A stretch of DNA of 64,000 nucleotides from Polynucleobacter sp. UB-Tiil-W10 (GCF_018881605.1 NZ_JACVPZ010000001.1:1736001-1800000), one strand, 5' to 3'. Positions 44,043 to 53,895 are shown, numbered from the stretch's first letter. Notes: a model not told the origin generated them from the letters alone. Numbers and translations: made by a program.

Positions 44043-45659
44043 ATGGCAGTCGCACTTTACGCAAGAGTCTCAACTGTACGGCAGGCGGAAAAGAATCTGT
44101 CTATTCCCGATCAACTTCGCCAAATGCGAGAGTGGTGTGCCTCTAGAGGCTACAGTATTGGTCATGAATACATAGAAGCAGGGGAGTCTGCTACCGATGA
44201 TCGCAGACCTGAGTTTCAAATAATGATGTCTGAAGCCACGATTAGTCCCTCTCCATTTGAGGCTATTATTGTTCACAGCCTTTCACGCTTTTATAGAGAC
44301 TCTTTAGAGTTTGGACTGCATGAGCGAACTTTAAATCGTTCCAATGTAAGACTGATTTCAATCACTCAAGAAACGAGTAATGATCCTGCTGGTGAGATGG
44401 CAAGAAAAATATTTTCTGTTTTTGATGAATACAGTAGCAAGGAAAATGGCAAACACACTTTGCGAGCAATGAAAGAAAATGCTCGTCAAGGATTTTGGAA
44501 TGGCGCTCCCGCACCTTTCGGGTATCGCATTATTGAGGTTGAAGTCGTTGGTAATAATGGAAAACGAAAAAGCAAAATAGCAATTGATCCCGTAGAGTCA
44601 ATTCTAGTTAAGCGAATCTTTGATCTCTATCTGTATGGGGGCACTAAAGGCTCTATGGGTGCTAAGGATATCGCAACGCATTTGAATGAGACTGGGCAAA
44701 CCTTAAGAGGCACTCTCTGGTCTAGGGCAAGAGTGCACGAAGTTTTGTCTAATGAAATCTACATTGGGCAGTACTATTTCAATAAGAAAAATAATAAGAC
44801 TAAGTTGCTAAAACCAGAGTCAGAATGGGTGCCAGTGCCAGTAGATCCTATGATTGATAAGGCCATCTTTGAGGCAACTAAAGCTCGCAAGCAATCACGT
44901 TCTTTTGATGTAGTACCGCCAAGGGTAGTAACGACTAAAACACTGTTAACGGGCTTAGCCAAGTGTGGGCTTTGTGGCTCCAGCATGACCTTGATGACCG
45001 GTAAAGGTGGCAAGTACCGCTATTACAAATGCGCTACCCGCATTAATAAAGGAGCACGTCTATGTACCAATCCTGCTGTTCCTATGGAAAAGCTTGATCA
45101 ACTGGTGCTTTCTAACCTTGCAAGCCAGGTTTTCTCAGAAAGCCGTGTGAAGTCCATGCTTGCAGAACTAAAACGTCAGATCAAAGATGGACAGGAAGCC
45201 GATGGTGCCGAAATCAAGGTATTGCAGAAGGAGCTCGATTTGCTTCAAACTAAGTCCAGTCGCTTGATGGAGGCCGTAGAAAACAATCTCATTCCAATGG
45301 ATGAGGTATTGCAAAAGCGAAGCCATCAAATTTCTGCAAGACGGCAAGAAGTTTTGTTAGAGATGGCTGGATATAAGCGTAAGCAGTCAATTCCAGCCGT
45401 TAAGCCCAATCAGGTAGGCTTGTTCTGCAACGCTCTTCGTTCTAAGCTATTAGACCGTGATAGCGGCTTTGGTAAGGATTATTTGCGTCACTTGGTAAGT
45501 GAGATTCGAGTTACCGCGAAAGAGGCTCAGATCTCAGGCAGTAAAGCCGAACTAGCTAGGGCTGTTGGCTTCTCGAAAAGCAGTGCACCTTTGATGGTGC
45601 CCACTTCTGTGAATGGGTGGCTCCTCGACCTGGGCTCGAACCAGGGACCTACGGATTAA
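44043..45659 (+). CDS. Large serine recombinase of the mini-element
   Basis: 538 residues. N-terminal resolvase domain with the catalytic Ser10 in YARVSTVRQ and the RFYRDSLE segment, a recombinase domain (about 160-280), a zinc ribbon (CGLCGSSM...YYKCATRI...LC, about 315-350), and a coiled coil (about 370-430). This is the family of phage and element integrases. RBS GGAGAGGG at 44032-44039. The last residues (about from 526) are translated from the antisense of tRNA-Asn: the stop lies inside the tRNA gene, so the C-terminus ends in LLDLGSNQGPTD. It probably integrates at this tRNA. Confidence 0.9.
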   Translation: MAVALYARVSTVRQAEKNLSIPDQLRQMREWCASRGYSIGHEYIEAGESATDDRRPEFQIMMSEATISPSPFEAIIVHSLSRFYRDSLEFGLHERTLNRSNVRLISITQETSNDPAGEMARKIFSVFDEYSSKENGKHTLRAMKENARQGFWNGAPAPFGYRIIEVEVVGNNGKRKSKIAIDPVESILVKRIFDLYLYGGTKGSMGAKDIATHLNETGQTLRGTLWSRARVHEVLSNEIYIGQYYFNKKNNKTKLLKPESEWVPVPVDPMIDKAIFEATKARKQSRSFDVVPPRVVTTKTLLTGLAKCGLCGSSMTLMTGKGGKYRYYKCATRINKGARLCTNPAVPMEKLDQLVLSNLASQVFSESRVKSMLAELKRQIKDGQEADGAEIKVLQKELDLLQTKSSRLMEAVENNLIPMDEVLQKRSHQISARRQEVLLEMAGYKRKQSIPAVKPNQVGLFCNALRSKLLDRDSGFGKDYLRHLVSEIRVTAKEAQISGSKAELARAVGFSKSSAPLMVPTSVNGWLLDLGSNQGPTD

Positions 45660-45694
45660 CAGTCCGGCGCTCTACCGACTGAGCTATCGAGGAA
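45619..45694 (-). tRNA. tRNA-Asn (GTT)
   Basis: On the minus strand it begins TCCTCGA and ends TCGAGGA, with G73 and an encoded CCA at 45621-45619. The anticodon loop CTGTTAA gives GTT. T loop GTTCGAG is present. The 3' half is overlapped by the 3' end of the serine recombinase gene on the other strand. CCCACTTCTGTG occurs both at 45601-45612, left of the tRNA, and at 45730-45741, inside thiD on the right. Confidence 0.95.
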
Positions 45695-45714
45695 TAAGCC
45701 GATATTATAGCAAG

Positions 45715-46599
45715 ATGAAATCACTTCTTCCCACTTCTGTGCAGATCCCTAAAGTACTGACCATTGCTGGGTCCGATAGTGGCGGCGGGGCGGGGCTGCA
45801 GGCCGATCTCAAGGTGATCACCGCCTTAGGTGGCTATGGGATGTCCGTCATCACCGCAATTACTGCTCAAAATACCTTGGGCGTTACGCGTATTCAGGAT
45901 GTCGATCTTGATGTGGTTGAGGCTCAGATCGACGCTGTTTTGATGGATATTGGGGCGGATATTGTCAAAATAGGCATGTTAGCCAGTCCAGAAATAGTCC
46001 GAACAGTGGCTAAATCTTTACGTAAACACGGCGTCAAACGAATTATTCTGGACCCTGTTTTGCGTGCCACTTCTGGAGCAAGCTTAGGTGGTGACGATAC
46101 CGCCCAGGCAATGATCTCCGAATTATTTCCGCTTGCCTCACTCGTTACACCAAACTTGGATGAAGCCTCCTTATTGCTAGGTCGTGAGATTAGCGGTCCT
46201 AATGATTTCAAATTGGCTGCAGAAGATTTGCTCGAAATGGGACCACAAGCAGTTCTGATTAAAGGCGGTCATTTAGATAGCACGCATACCCAAATTACGG
46301 ATTACTTAATGTGGCGCACGATTGAAGACGGTTTGGAAGTTTTGCAGACTAAGGAATTCAAGCACTATCGCGTGAATACCGTAAACACTCACGGCACTGG
46401 ATGCTCTTTAGCGTCTGCAATTGCTACCTACCTTGCTGACAGTCATGATCTGGCTCATGCGGTTGCTAAGGCGATCGCCTATGTAGAAGCTGGTTTAGAG
46501 GCGGGCCGCTTCTTAAGTATTGGTGAAGGCCCAGGACCTTTGTGGCACATGCATGACTTTTATCCAACTGCTTTGCTGGATGAAAAAAACAAGCTCTAG
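45715..46599 (+). CDS. thiD: Hydroxymethylpyrimidine (phosphate) kinase ThiD
   Basis: 294 residues from ATG 45715 (MKSLLPTSVQIPKVLTIAGS); an upstream frame through the tRNA is rejected. Ribokinase-fold motifs: IAGSDSGGGAGLQADLK, MLASPEIV, DPVLRATSGA, TPNLDEASLLLG, and the anion-hole NTHGTGCSLASA. It phosphorylates HMP and HMP-P for thiamine synthesis. It sits apart from the thiCOSGE operon, which converges from about 800 bases away, with the MNT/HEPN genes between. Confidence 0.95.
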   Translation: MKSLLPTSVQIPKVLTIAGSDSGGGAGLQADLKVITALGGYGMSVITAITAQNTLGVTRIQDVDLDVVEAQIDAVLMDIGADIVKIGMLASPEIVRTVAKSLRKHGVKRIILDPVLRATSGASLGGDDTAQAMISELFPLASLVTPNLDEASLLLGREISGPNDFKLAAEDLLEMGPQAVLIKGGHLDSTHTQITDYLMWRTIEDGLEVLQTKEFKHYRVNTVNTHGTGCSLASAIATYLADSHDLAHAVAKAIAYVEAGLEAGRFLSIGEGPGPLWHMHDFYPTALLDEKNKL

Positions 46600-46676
46600 A
46601 GGTGCTTTTAACCTCAAACCAGCGTGGATATAGACCTTGTTTGCTTTGGCGCCTCTTTCTTTGGATAATAGAGGCT

Positions 46677-47021
46677 ATGAGCAATTTCTTCATTGACGAT
46701 CAAACAAAAGCTGCTACATCAGCTTTTATGGATAAGGTCGCTCAATACTTTCCAATAGCAAAAGCATTGTTGTTTGGAAGTCGAGCTAGGGGTAGTCATC
46801 ACGCAGAGAGTGATGCTGATGTTGCTATTCTTTTGAAGGGTCTAGCAACTCCGTTTATGGCGACAAAATTTGCCATGGATGATCTTGCTTACGAGGTTCT
46901 TTTGGAGACTGGCATACGTATTCAGCCGCTTCCAATATGGCAGGAAGAATGGGATCATCCAGAGGTTTATTCAAATCCAAGTCTTATTAACAATGTGCGA
47001 AACGAAGGCATTGTGCTTTGA
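46677..47021 (+). CDS. Nucleotidyltransferase antitoxin of MNT/HEPN type
   Basis: 114 residues from ATG 46677 (MSNFFIDDQTK); the preceding in-frame 25 codons have no start signal. The minimal nucleotidyltransferase motif is complete: GSRARGSHHAESDAD, i.e. GS-x10-DxD, in a fold of that size. It is placed before and overlaps by four bases a HEPN-domain gene, the standard MNT-HEPN order. In studied pairs (MntA-HepT) the nucleotidyltransferase AMPylates and neutralises the HEPN RNase toxin. RBS GAGG at 46671-46674. Confidence 0.85.
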   Translation: MSNFFIDDQTKAATSAFMDKVAQYFPIAKALLFGSRARGSHHAESDADVAILLKGLATPFMATKFAMDDLAYEVLLETGIRIQPLPIWQEEWDHPEVYSNPSLINNVRNEGIVL

Positions 47022-47404
47022 AGGCAAAAGAGCTTTTTAGTAAAGCTACAACAGCAGCTGCCTCGGCAAAAATACTATTAAATGCTGGTGATTTTGATGG
47101 AGCATGTAATAGAGCCTATTACGCAATGTTCGACGCTGCTCGTGGGGCTTTGCTTGCTTCCGGTGAGGTTCAGTCGGTTGAACATACAAAAACCCATAGC
47201 GGCCTCATATCTGTTTTTAGCCTTAAATTAGTAAGAACAGGCCATGTCTCAATTGAATTTGGTAAAGCATTAAATAAGGTCGAGGATCTTCGTTTAATGG
47301 GTGATTACAAGGGTGATTTGGTAGCTAAAGAAGATGCTCAATGGGCGGTGGCTCAAGCAAGTGCATTTGTTGAGCATCTTTTAGGAAAATTTGATAAGCG
47401 CTAA
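47018..47404 (+). CDS. HEPN-domain protein, partner of the nucleotidyltransferase
   Basis: 128 residues, all-helical, with ACNRAYYAMFDAARGALLAS. The start is TTG 47018, overlapping the stop of the previous gene (TTGA). HEPN proteins of this family usually carry RxxxxxxH in this segment; here the position of the expected His is Asp (RAYYAMFD), so the canonical RX4-6H RNase motif is not seen. It may be an inactive or differently acting HEPN. It ends six bases from the convergent thiE stop. Family assignment is strong by pattern; toxicity is not supported. Confidence 0.8.
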   Translation: MKAKELFSKATTAAASAKILLNAGDFDGACNRAYYAMFDAARGALLASGEVQSVEHTKTHSGLISVFSLKLVRTGHVSIEFGKALNKVEDLRLMGDYKGDLVAKEDAQWAVAQASAFVEHLLGKFDKR

Positions 47405-47410
47405 TTCGAT

Positions 47411-48337
47411 TTAAGCCTGCATTAATTCTTGTAAATGCTTAACTGCAGCTTGAGGATCTTTGGCTTGGGTAATGGCTCTCACAACAGCTACTGAACCAAC
47501 ACCACTTTTAGCTACCGCATGAATGCTATCTTGATCAATGCCACCGATCGCTACCAGTGGGTAGTGACTCATTAATTTGACGTACTGATAGAGGCGACCT
47601 AAGCCTTGCGGTGCAGTAGGCATTTTCTTCAAATTCGTCGGAAAGACTGCGCCCATCGCAATGTAGCTTGGACAAAAGCGATCTGCATAAGCAAGTTCAG
47701 CATAGCCATGCGTACTCAAACCCAGTCTTAAGCCTGCAGAACGAATCTCTTCAAGATTAGCGTCTACTAAATCCTCTTGACCTAAATGCACACCATAAGC
47801 GCCAGCATCTATTGCTTCTTGCCAATAATCATTAATGAATAAGAGGGTCTTGCTATCTTTTGCAGCAGCTACGGATTCTTTTATCTGTTTTCTGATCTTG
47901 GATTTTTCGTCTGACTTAAAGCGCAGTTGTACGGTTGGTAATTCAGCGTCAACCATGCGTTTGACCCAGTCAGCATCGGGCATAACGCCATACAAGCCTA
48001 AGCGTTTTGGACACTCTTTAAAGGCGTTGGGATTCATATTGCGAGTCCAAGGCAGCAAATCAAAATGCTCTGGCCTATTAGGCCATTTAAAGGGATTAAA
48101 CCCACCATCCTGAGTTGTCATGCGGGACCAAGCTTTACCCAATACTTTTGCATCCGGTTCAATAAATCCCATTTCAATACTAGCTAATGCACCCGCCAAT
48201 TCGTAATGATCAACCGCCGCTTCGTTATCGATGAGTGGAGGCGGGGAGTTGAGGCTAAAGGCCGGAATAGGTATGCACAAATCTTCATTGCGATGCGCGG
48301 CAACAATTTGGTCGGCTAGGTCACGAATCAGGCTCAT
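47411..48337 (-). CDS. thiE: Thiamine-phosphate synthase ThiE with N-terminal extension
   Basis: 308 residues. Residues about 113-305 form the ThiE barrel: RLGLYGVMPD, VQLRFKSDEKSKIRKQ, LFINDYWQEAIDAGAYGVHL, GLSTHGYAELAYA, AMGAVFPT, VAIGGID. It joins HMP-PP and HET-P to thiamine phosphate. The first 110 residues (PIPAFSLNSPPPLIDNEAAV, ELAGALASIEMGFIE) are not part of the barrel and are longer than in E. coli ThiE (about 211). Last gene of the thi operon. The extension's role is unknown. Confidence 0.9.
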   Translation of the reverse strand: MSLIRDLADQIVAAHRNEDLCIPIPAFSLNSPPPLIDNEAAVDHYELAGALASIEMGFIEPDAKVLGKAWSRMTTQDGGFNPFKWPNRPEHFDLLPWTRNMNPNAFKECPKRLGLYGVMPDADWVKRMVDAELPTVQLRFKSDEKSKIRKQIKESVAAAKDSKTLLFINDYWQEAIDAGAYGVHLGQEDLVDANLEEIRSAGLRLGLSTHGYAELAYADRFCPSYIAMGAVFPTNLKKMPTAPQGLGRLYQYVKLMSHYPLVAIGGIDQDSIHAVAKSGVGSVAVVRAITQAKDPQAAVKHLQELMQA

Positions 48338-48372
48338 AAGCTCAGTGTACTTAACTTAGTATCTTTATAAAA

Positions 48373-49191
48373 CTACGATTGATGCCAAAAAGGAGTGCCC
48401 ACCAAAGGAGTACTTGCTTGGGCTGATTCTTGGGGTTTCATGGCGCCAGATAAATAGGCTGCGCGCCCTGCATCCACTGCCATCGCAAAGGCTTTGGCCA
48501 TCACGACAGGATCATCTGCCAGGGCTACTGCAGTATTGAGTAATACACCATCAAATCCCCATTCCATGACGGTGCAGGCATGCGAAGGAAGCCCAAGACC
48601 AGCATCTACCAAGAGCGGAACCTTCAGCCGATCGCGCAATAGTTTCATGGCATAGGGATTTAAAGGTCCTTGACCAGTACCAATAGGGGCTGCCCAAGGC
48701 ATGATCGCCTGACATCCAACATCAACCAGTCGTTGGCACAAAATCAGATCTTCAGTGCAATACGGCAACACCTTAAAACCATCTTTAATCAAAGTCTCTG
48801 CTGTTTGTACTAAACGCAAGACATCGGGTTGCAAAGTGTAATCATCACCAATGAGTTCTAACTTGATCCAATCCGTTTCAAAAACTTCTCGGGCCATTTG
48901 AGCTGTTGCAATGACTTCTTGTGGACTATGGCAGCCAGCAGTATTCGGTAGGACAGGTACGGCCATCTTCTTGAGTAAATGCCAAAAGCCACTATGCGCC
49001 TCTGCAGTTGAGCTACCTTGACGGCGCAAACTCACAGTAATCATGGCGGGATTAGATGCCTGCACGGCGTTCTCTAAAACCTGCGGTGAAGGATAGCGCG
49101 AGGTACCCAAAAGCAATCGACTCGCAAAGCTCTCACCATAGAGGACAAGAGTATCAGCGCTATTGAGCTTGCTTGGTAGGGGTGCGTTCAT
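48373..49191 (-). CDS. thiG: Thiazole synthase ThiG
   Basis: 272 residues from ATG 49191 (MNAPLPSKL); an earlier in-frame ATG at 49266 overlaps thiS and is unlikely. The barrel motifs [36 protein letters not shown] with the catalytic Lys, [26 protein letters not shown] and [13 protein letters not shown] all match ThiG. It builds the thiazole from DXP, the ThiS thiocarboxylate and iminoglycine. C-terminal tail PFWHQS. Confidence 0.93.
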   Translation of the reverse strand: MNAPLPSKLNSADTLVLYGESFASRLLLGTSRYPSPQVLENAVQASNPAMITVSLRRQGSSTAEAHSGFWHLLKKMAVPVLPNTAGCHSPQEVIATAQMAREVFETDWIKLELIGDDYTLQPDVLRLVQTAETLIKDGFKVLPYCTEDLILCQRLVDVGCQAIMPWAAPIGTGQGPLNPYAMKLLRDRLKVPLLVDAGLGLPSHACTVMEWGFDGVLLNTAVALADDPVVMAKAFAMAVDAGRAAYLSGAMKPQESAQASTPLVGTPFWHQS

Positions 49192-49219
49192 TTCAACTTC
49201 ACTCTTATATTCATCGAGA

Positions 49220-49417
49220 TCAGCCACCAGTAACTGGGGCGATGACTTCAATTTGGTCATTCTCATTCAAGACAAAATCAGCGTGCTTCGTCTTGGGAAC
49301 AAAATTCAGATTTACTGCTACAGCGTATGGTGGTTTTGCATTAATCAAAGCTAGCGCATCGGCAACCATGCTTTTGCTTGGCATCTCATACTCTACTTGA
49401 TTGACGATTACGCGCAT
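49220..49417 (-). CDS. thiS: Sulphur carrier protein ThiS
   Basis: 65 residues with a ubiquitin-like fold (beta-grasp) and the terminal Gly-Gly (VIAPVTGG) to be thiocarboxylated. Overlaps the thiO stop by ten bases and precedes thiG by 28. No ThiF adenylyltransferase gene is seen in the window, so it must be elsewhere or replaced. Confidence 0.95.
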   Translation of the reverse strand: MRVIVNQVEYEMPSKSMVADALALINAKPPYAVAVNLNFVPKTKHADFVLNENDQIEVIAPVTGG

Positions 49418-50556
49418 ACCGCCTCTATACGATTATTGTCATGGGTAATGCTCAAACCCAATTCCAATGCAGTCTTGCTAGATCCTTGCTCTAAAACTTG
49501 CAAGGCGCAATCGAGCACCGCTGGTGAAATCATAAAACCATGGCGATATAAGCCATTGATCATGATCAAATCAACCAGCCCTTTATCTTTTATGGTTCGT
49601 ATTTCTGGGAGATTATTTTTGAGAGTCGGGCGACACTGCGTAGCCATCTCCAGAATACGTGCCTCAGCAAAGCCACTATGCACTGTGTAGACCGCGCTAA
49701 GCAATTCCATGGCCGAGCGCACACTCATTTCCGATAAGTCATCGGATTCAATCTCAGTAGCACCCACTACATAAATATCATTTTCTTTTGGGGCAATATA
49801 AATCGGGTAGCGCGGATGAATGAGGCGTGTAGGGCGGCGCAACTTCACTTCTGGAGCATAGAGTCGCACAACTTCGCCACGCACGCCACGTAAGTTATTC
49901 GGTGTCTCACTAGAAGACCAAGACGCTTTAGCGCCCGTACCGCGGCAATCAATCACCGCTCTATAGGCAGTTTGTTTGCGCAACTCCTGTGGGTCAATCT
50001 CGGTGTGCCAGTGGCATTGAACCTGAAGCACTGCTAATTCATCGACTAGTGCATCCAGTAATTGGCGATTATCCAATTGCCCTTCATGCGGTAAATACAA
50101 CCCCTGATTAAAGCGATCCGCAACGCCAGGTTCAAGTTCACGCAATGCTTCATTATTGAGTCTTAGCGGTGCACTTAAGTCAGAGTTGCTGCGACAGTTT
50201 TTTTCCAGATGCGCAGCAAAGCGTTCTGCATCACTAGCATCTTGTCGATGCCACAAAATTAATGTGCCATCTTGCTGAAAGTAAACCGGCTTAGTCAAAC
50301 TTGCGATGATCTCTTTCCAGCGAGGCAGACTATGCAAACCCATGCACACCACAGAATCTTCGGTAATTGCAGATTCGGCTAATGGCGCTAACATCGCCGC
50401 CGCAATCCGCGCAGCAGCATGGGCTCCATCAGGACCACCCTTATCAAATAGATCAACTTGAGCGCCACCTCTAGCAAGCGCAAGAGCTAGTAAGCGACCC
50501 ATGAGGCCGCCACCAACAATCGCGTACTTGCTATTAGAGAAGCTTGCGCTAGTCAT
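49408..50556 (-). CDS. thiO: Glycine oxidase ThiO
   Basis: 382 residues from ATG 50556. FAD-binding AIVGGGLMGRLLALALARGG at the start and a D-amino-acid oxidase/glycine oxidase layout with GVRGEVVRLYAP and YIAPKENDIYVVGATE, ending in a segment with NGLYRHGFMISP. It oxidises glycine to iminoglycine for the thiazole ring, replacing the ThiH route. No thiH is present, consistent with this aerobic route. Confidence 0.92.
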   Translation of the reverse strand: MTSASFSNSKYAIVGGGLMGRLLALALARGGAQVDLFDKGGPDGAHAAARIAAAMLAPLAESAITEDSVVCMGLHSLPRWKEIIASLTKPVYFQQDGTLILWHRQDASDAERFAAHLEKNCRSNSDLSAPLRLNNEALRELEPGVADRFNQGLYLPHEGQLDNRQLLDALVDELAVLQVQCHWHTEIDPQELRKQTAYRAVIDCRGTGAKASWSSSETPNNLRGVRGEVVRLYAPEVKLRRPTRLIHPRYPIYIAPKENDIYVVGATEIESDDLSEMSVRSAMELLSAVYTVHSGFAEARILEMATQCRPTLKNNLPEIRTIKDKGLVDLIMINGLYRHGFMISPAVLDCALQVLEQGSSKTALELGLSITHDNNRIEAVCA

Positions 50557-50581
50557 CAATTACCTAATCACTCCAGATTGC

Positions 50582-52531
<1,950 letters not shown>

Positions 52532-52572
52532 CTAGCTGTTTTAGATGGACGAAACCGGGTGTCGGTCTGATG

Positions 52573-52663
52573 TAACTCCCCACGCCAGCATTACCTGGAT
52601 CGGGTTCTAGGGTCTTTCTCAGCGCCTTCTAAGCTAAATCCGCTTTGAAGGGCACCCCTGTTT
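52573..52663 (-). ncRNA. Thiamine pyrophosphate (TPP) riboswitch
   Basis: On the minus strand, directly before thiC: AGGGGTGCCC near 52659, then GCTGAGAAAGACCC, then GAACCCGATCC and AGGTAATGCTGGCG followed by TGGGGA. These are the conserved helices and the THI-box core of the TPP riboswitch. It should shut off thiCOSGE when thiamine diphosphate is plentiful, by blocking thiC translation or ending transcription; no clear terminator was read in the 50 bases left before thiC, which favours translational control. Confidence 0.93.
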
Positions 52664-52762
52664 CATCCTTAAGTACGATTTAACCACGAATTGACTGATT
52701 GCTACATGACGCCAGTCAAGCGGGGTGGATTAAGCTCAAAAAGCTGAATCAGTTCAAATGGA

Positions 52763-53596
52763 CTATTTATTGCGGCGCAATATAAAGTCTGCAGTCACAA
52801 AAGCGGCATCAGAAGTAAATTCATCGGCCAAGATACGAGCGGCGGCCTCTAGGAGTGAGATTTCAATAAAGCCACTCACTTCACCATCATGATTGGTGGG
52901 AACAAAGTTATCGGCTAATTCCAGGTCGTAAATGTAGAGCTGCTCATCATGAAAACCTCGATCAAGTGAAGGGCGGCGCATATGAATACGCCCCACAGGC
53001 TCAATCTGATCTGCAATTTGCTCGGGCACACCAGCTTCTTCCCAAAGTTCGCGACGCGCACTGACCCAAGGGGTTTCATCAGCAGTAATCCCGCCAGCAG
53101 CTAAGTTATCTAGCTTGCCAGGATCAGTGGGCTTAGTCTCACTACGTCTTCCCAGCCAAATCGTGTTGCCTTGCGTATAGCCATTGATATGCGTTGCCAT
53201 ACTGCGAAAGCCAAAGGTGCGAAACGCGGCGCGCTCCATGCGAAAGTATTTGTGACCATTTTGATCAACCCAAGCAAAATCCTCGTTACGCCAGCCTGGA
53301 ATAAATCCGCCCAAGCGCATGCGGTTAGCCAATTGATAAAGGCTATTGGATAAATCTCTGGGCTTGCTTAATTGAATCGTGAGCTTTTCATGGCCCATCA
53401 CAATCAGTGGAATAGTTTCTTTTTGGAGCGACTCTTGCAAGTAGGGTATGAAATCAGGATTGAGATGACCAATCAGTTGTTCACCTATTGCACCACGGGA
53501 TAAATAGATCGGCAGATAATCGGCGGGAGCAGAACGTGCCGTGTTTTGGAGCATTTCCTCGAGGGCGGCAAGTGTGCTGGTAGATAGACTGGTCAT
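52763..53596 (-). CDS. Nudix hydrolase of the DUF4743/thiamine-associated type
   Basis: 277 residues with a roughly 120-residue N-terminal domain of the DUF4743 type (FIPGWRNEDFAWVDQNGHKY, FRMERAAFRTFGF) and a Nudix domain with a complete Nudix box GGITADETPWVSARRELWEE-AG. DUF4743-Nudix proteins are related to yeast YJR142W/Tnr3, which act on thiamine diphosphate or damaged forms of it. It is transcribed in the same direction as the thi operon, just upstream of the riboswitch, which suits a thiamine diphosphate clean-up role. Substrate is inference. Confidence 0.8.
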   Translation of the reverse strand: MTSLSTSTLAALEEMLQNTARSAPADYLPIYLSRGAIGEQLIGHLNPDFIPYLQESLQKETIPLIVMGHEKLTIQLSKPRDLSNSLYQLANRMRLGGFIPGWRNEDFAWVDQNGHKYFRMERAAFRTFGFRSMATHINGYTQGNTIWLGRRSETKPTDPGKLDNLAAGGITADETPWVSARRELWEEAGVPEQIADQIEPVGRIHMRRPSLDRGFHDEQLYIYDLELADNFVPTNHDGEVSGFIEISLLEAAARILADEFTSDAAFVTADFILRRNK

Positions 53597-53783
53597 GGCA
53601 CTCAGTGTAAGGGAACTTCGCGTTCTATGCCCTTATTGATAAATTGCTTAGCACATAAATACAGAGACACTCATTAAAATATTTATAAGTGAATACGGAA
53701 AATAATGAAATACATTCTGCACACAAATTAGGCAAGCTAGGTCAGCCTATACAAATCTGAGACTTACGAAAACTTTTAGTGAT

Positions 53784-53806
53784 TTATCCACAAAACCTGT
53801 GGATAA
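53784..53806. promoter_or_regulatory. Two perfect inverted DnaA boxes
   Basis: TTATCCACA (53784-53792) and TGTGGATAA (53798-53806) are both perfect nine-base consensus DnaA boxes in inverted orientation, with the five-base spacer AAACC. They lie between the Nudix and tRNA-Arg genes, with AT-rich DNA to the left (53640-53720). No dnaA, dnaN or gyrB gene is near, so this is not the expected oriC. It could be a DnaA titration or regulatory site. The rest of 53597-53820 has no gene. Confidence 0.7.
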
Positions 53807-53820
53807 GTATGAGGAAATTT

Positions 53821-53895
53821 TGGTCCCGCCGACAGGAATCGAACCTGTATCCCACGCTTAGGAGGCATGTGCACTATCCATTGTGCTACGGCGAG
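53821..53895 (-). tRNA. tRNA-Arg (CCT)
   Basis: On the minus strand: acceptor CTCGCCG pairs with CGGCGGG with one T-G wobble, then A73 and encoded CCA. The anticodon loop CTCCTAA gives CCT. T loop GTTCGATTC is present. D stem GCAC/GTGC is present. Confidence 0.93.

Larger units (their letters stand above)
41941..45659 (+). mobile_element. Small integrated element with Rep and serine recombinase
   Basis: A compact plus-strand block of five overlapping or closely spaced genes: RHH protein, Rep-like initiator, 78-residue protein, 48-residue protein and large serine recombinase. It abuts and runs into tRNA-Asn at its right end and lies against a hairpin-rich gap at its left. The genes are unrelated to the kdp and thi genes on either side. 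It looks like an integrated small replicon that carries its own recombinase. The left boundary is not fixed, because no copy of the tRNA 3' end was found in 41791-42159; a short core is normal for serine integrases. Confidence 0.7.

Noticed and set aside
45613..45714. Extended ThiD start through tRNA-Asn
   Set aside because: The frame runs through a tRNA antisense region; the ThiD family begins at the ATG 45715.
53784..53806. Chromosomal origin oriC
   Set aside because: Only two DnaA boxes, no dnaA/dnaN/gyrB nearby, and no obvious series of AT-rich 13-mers.
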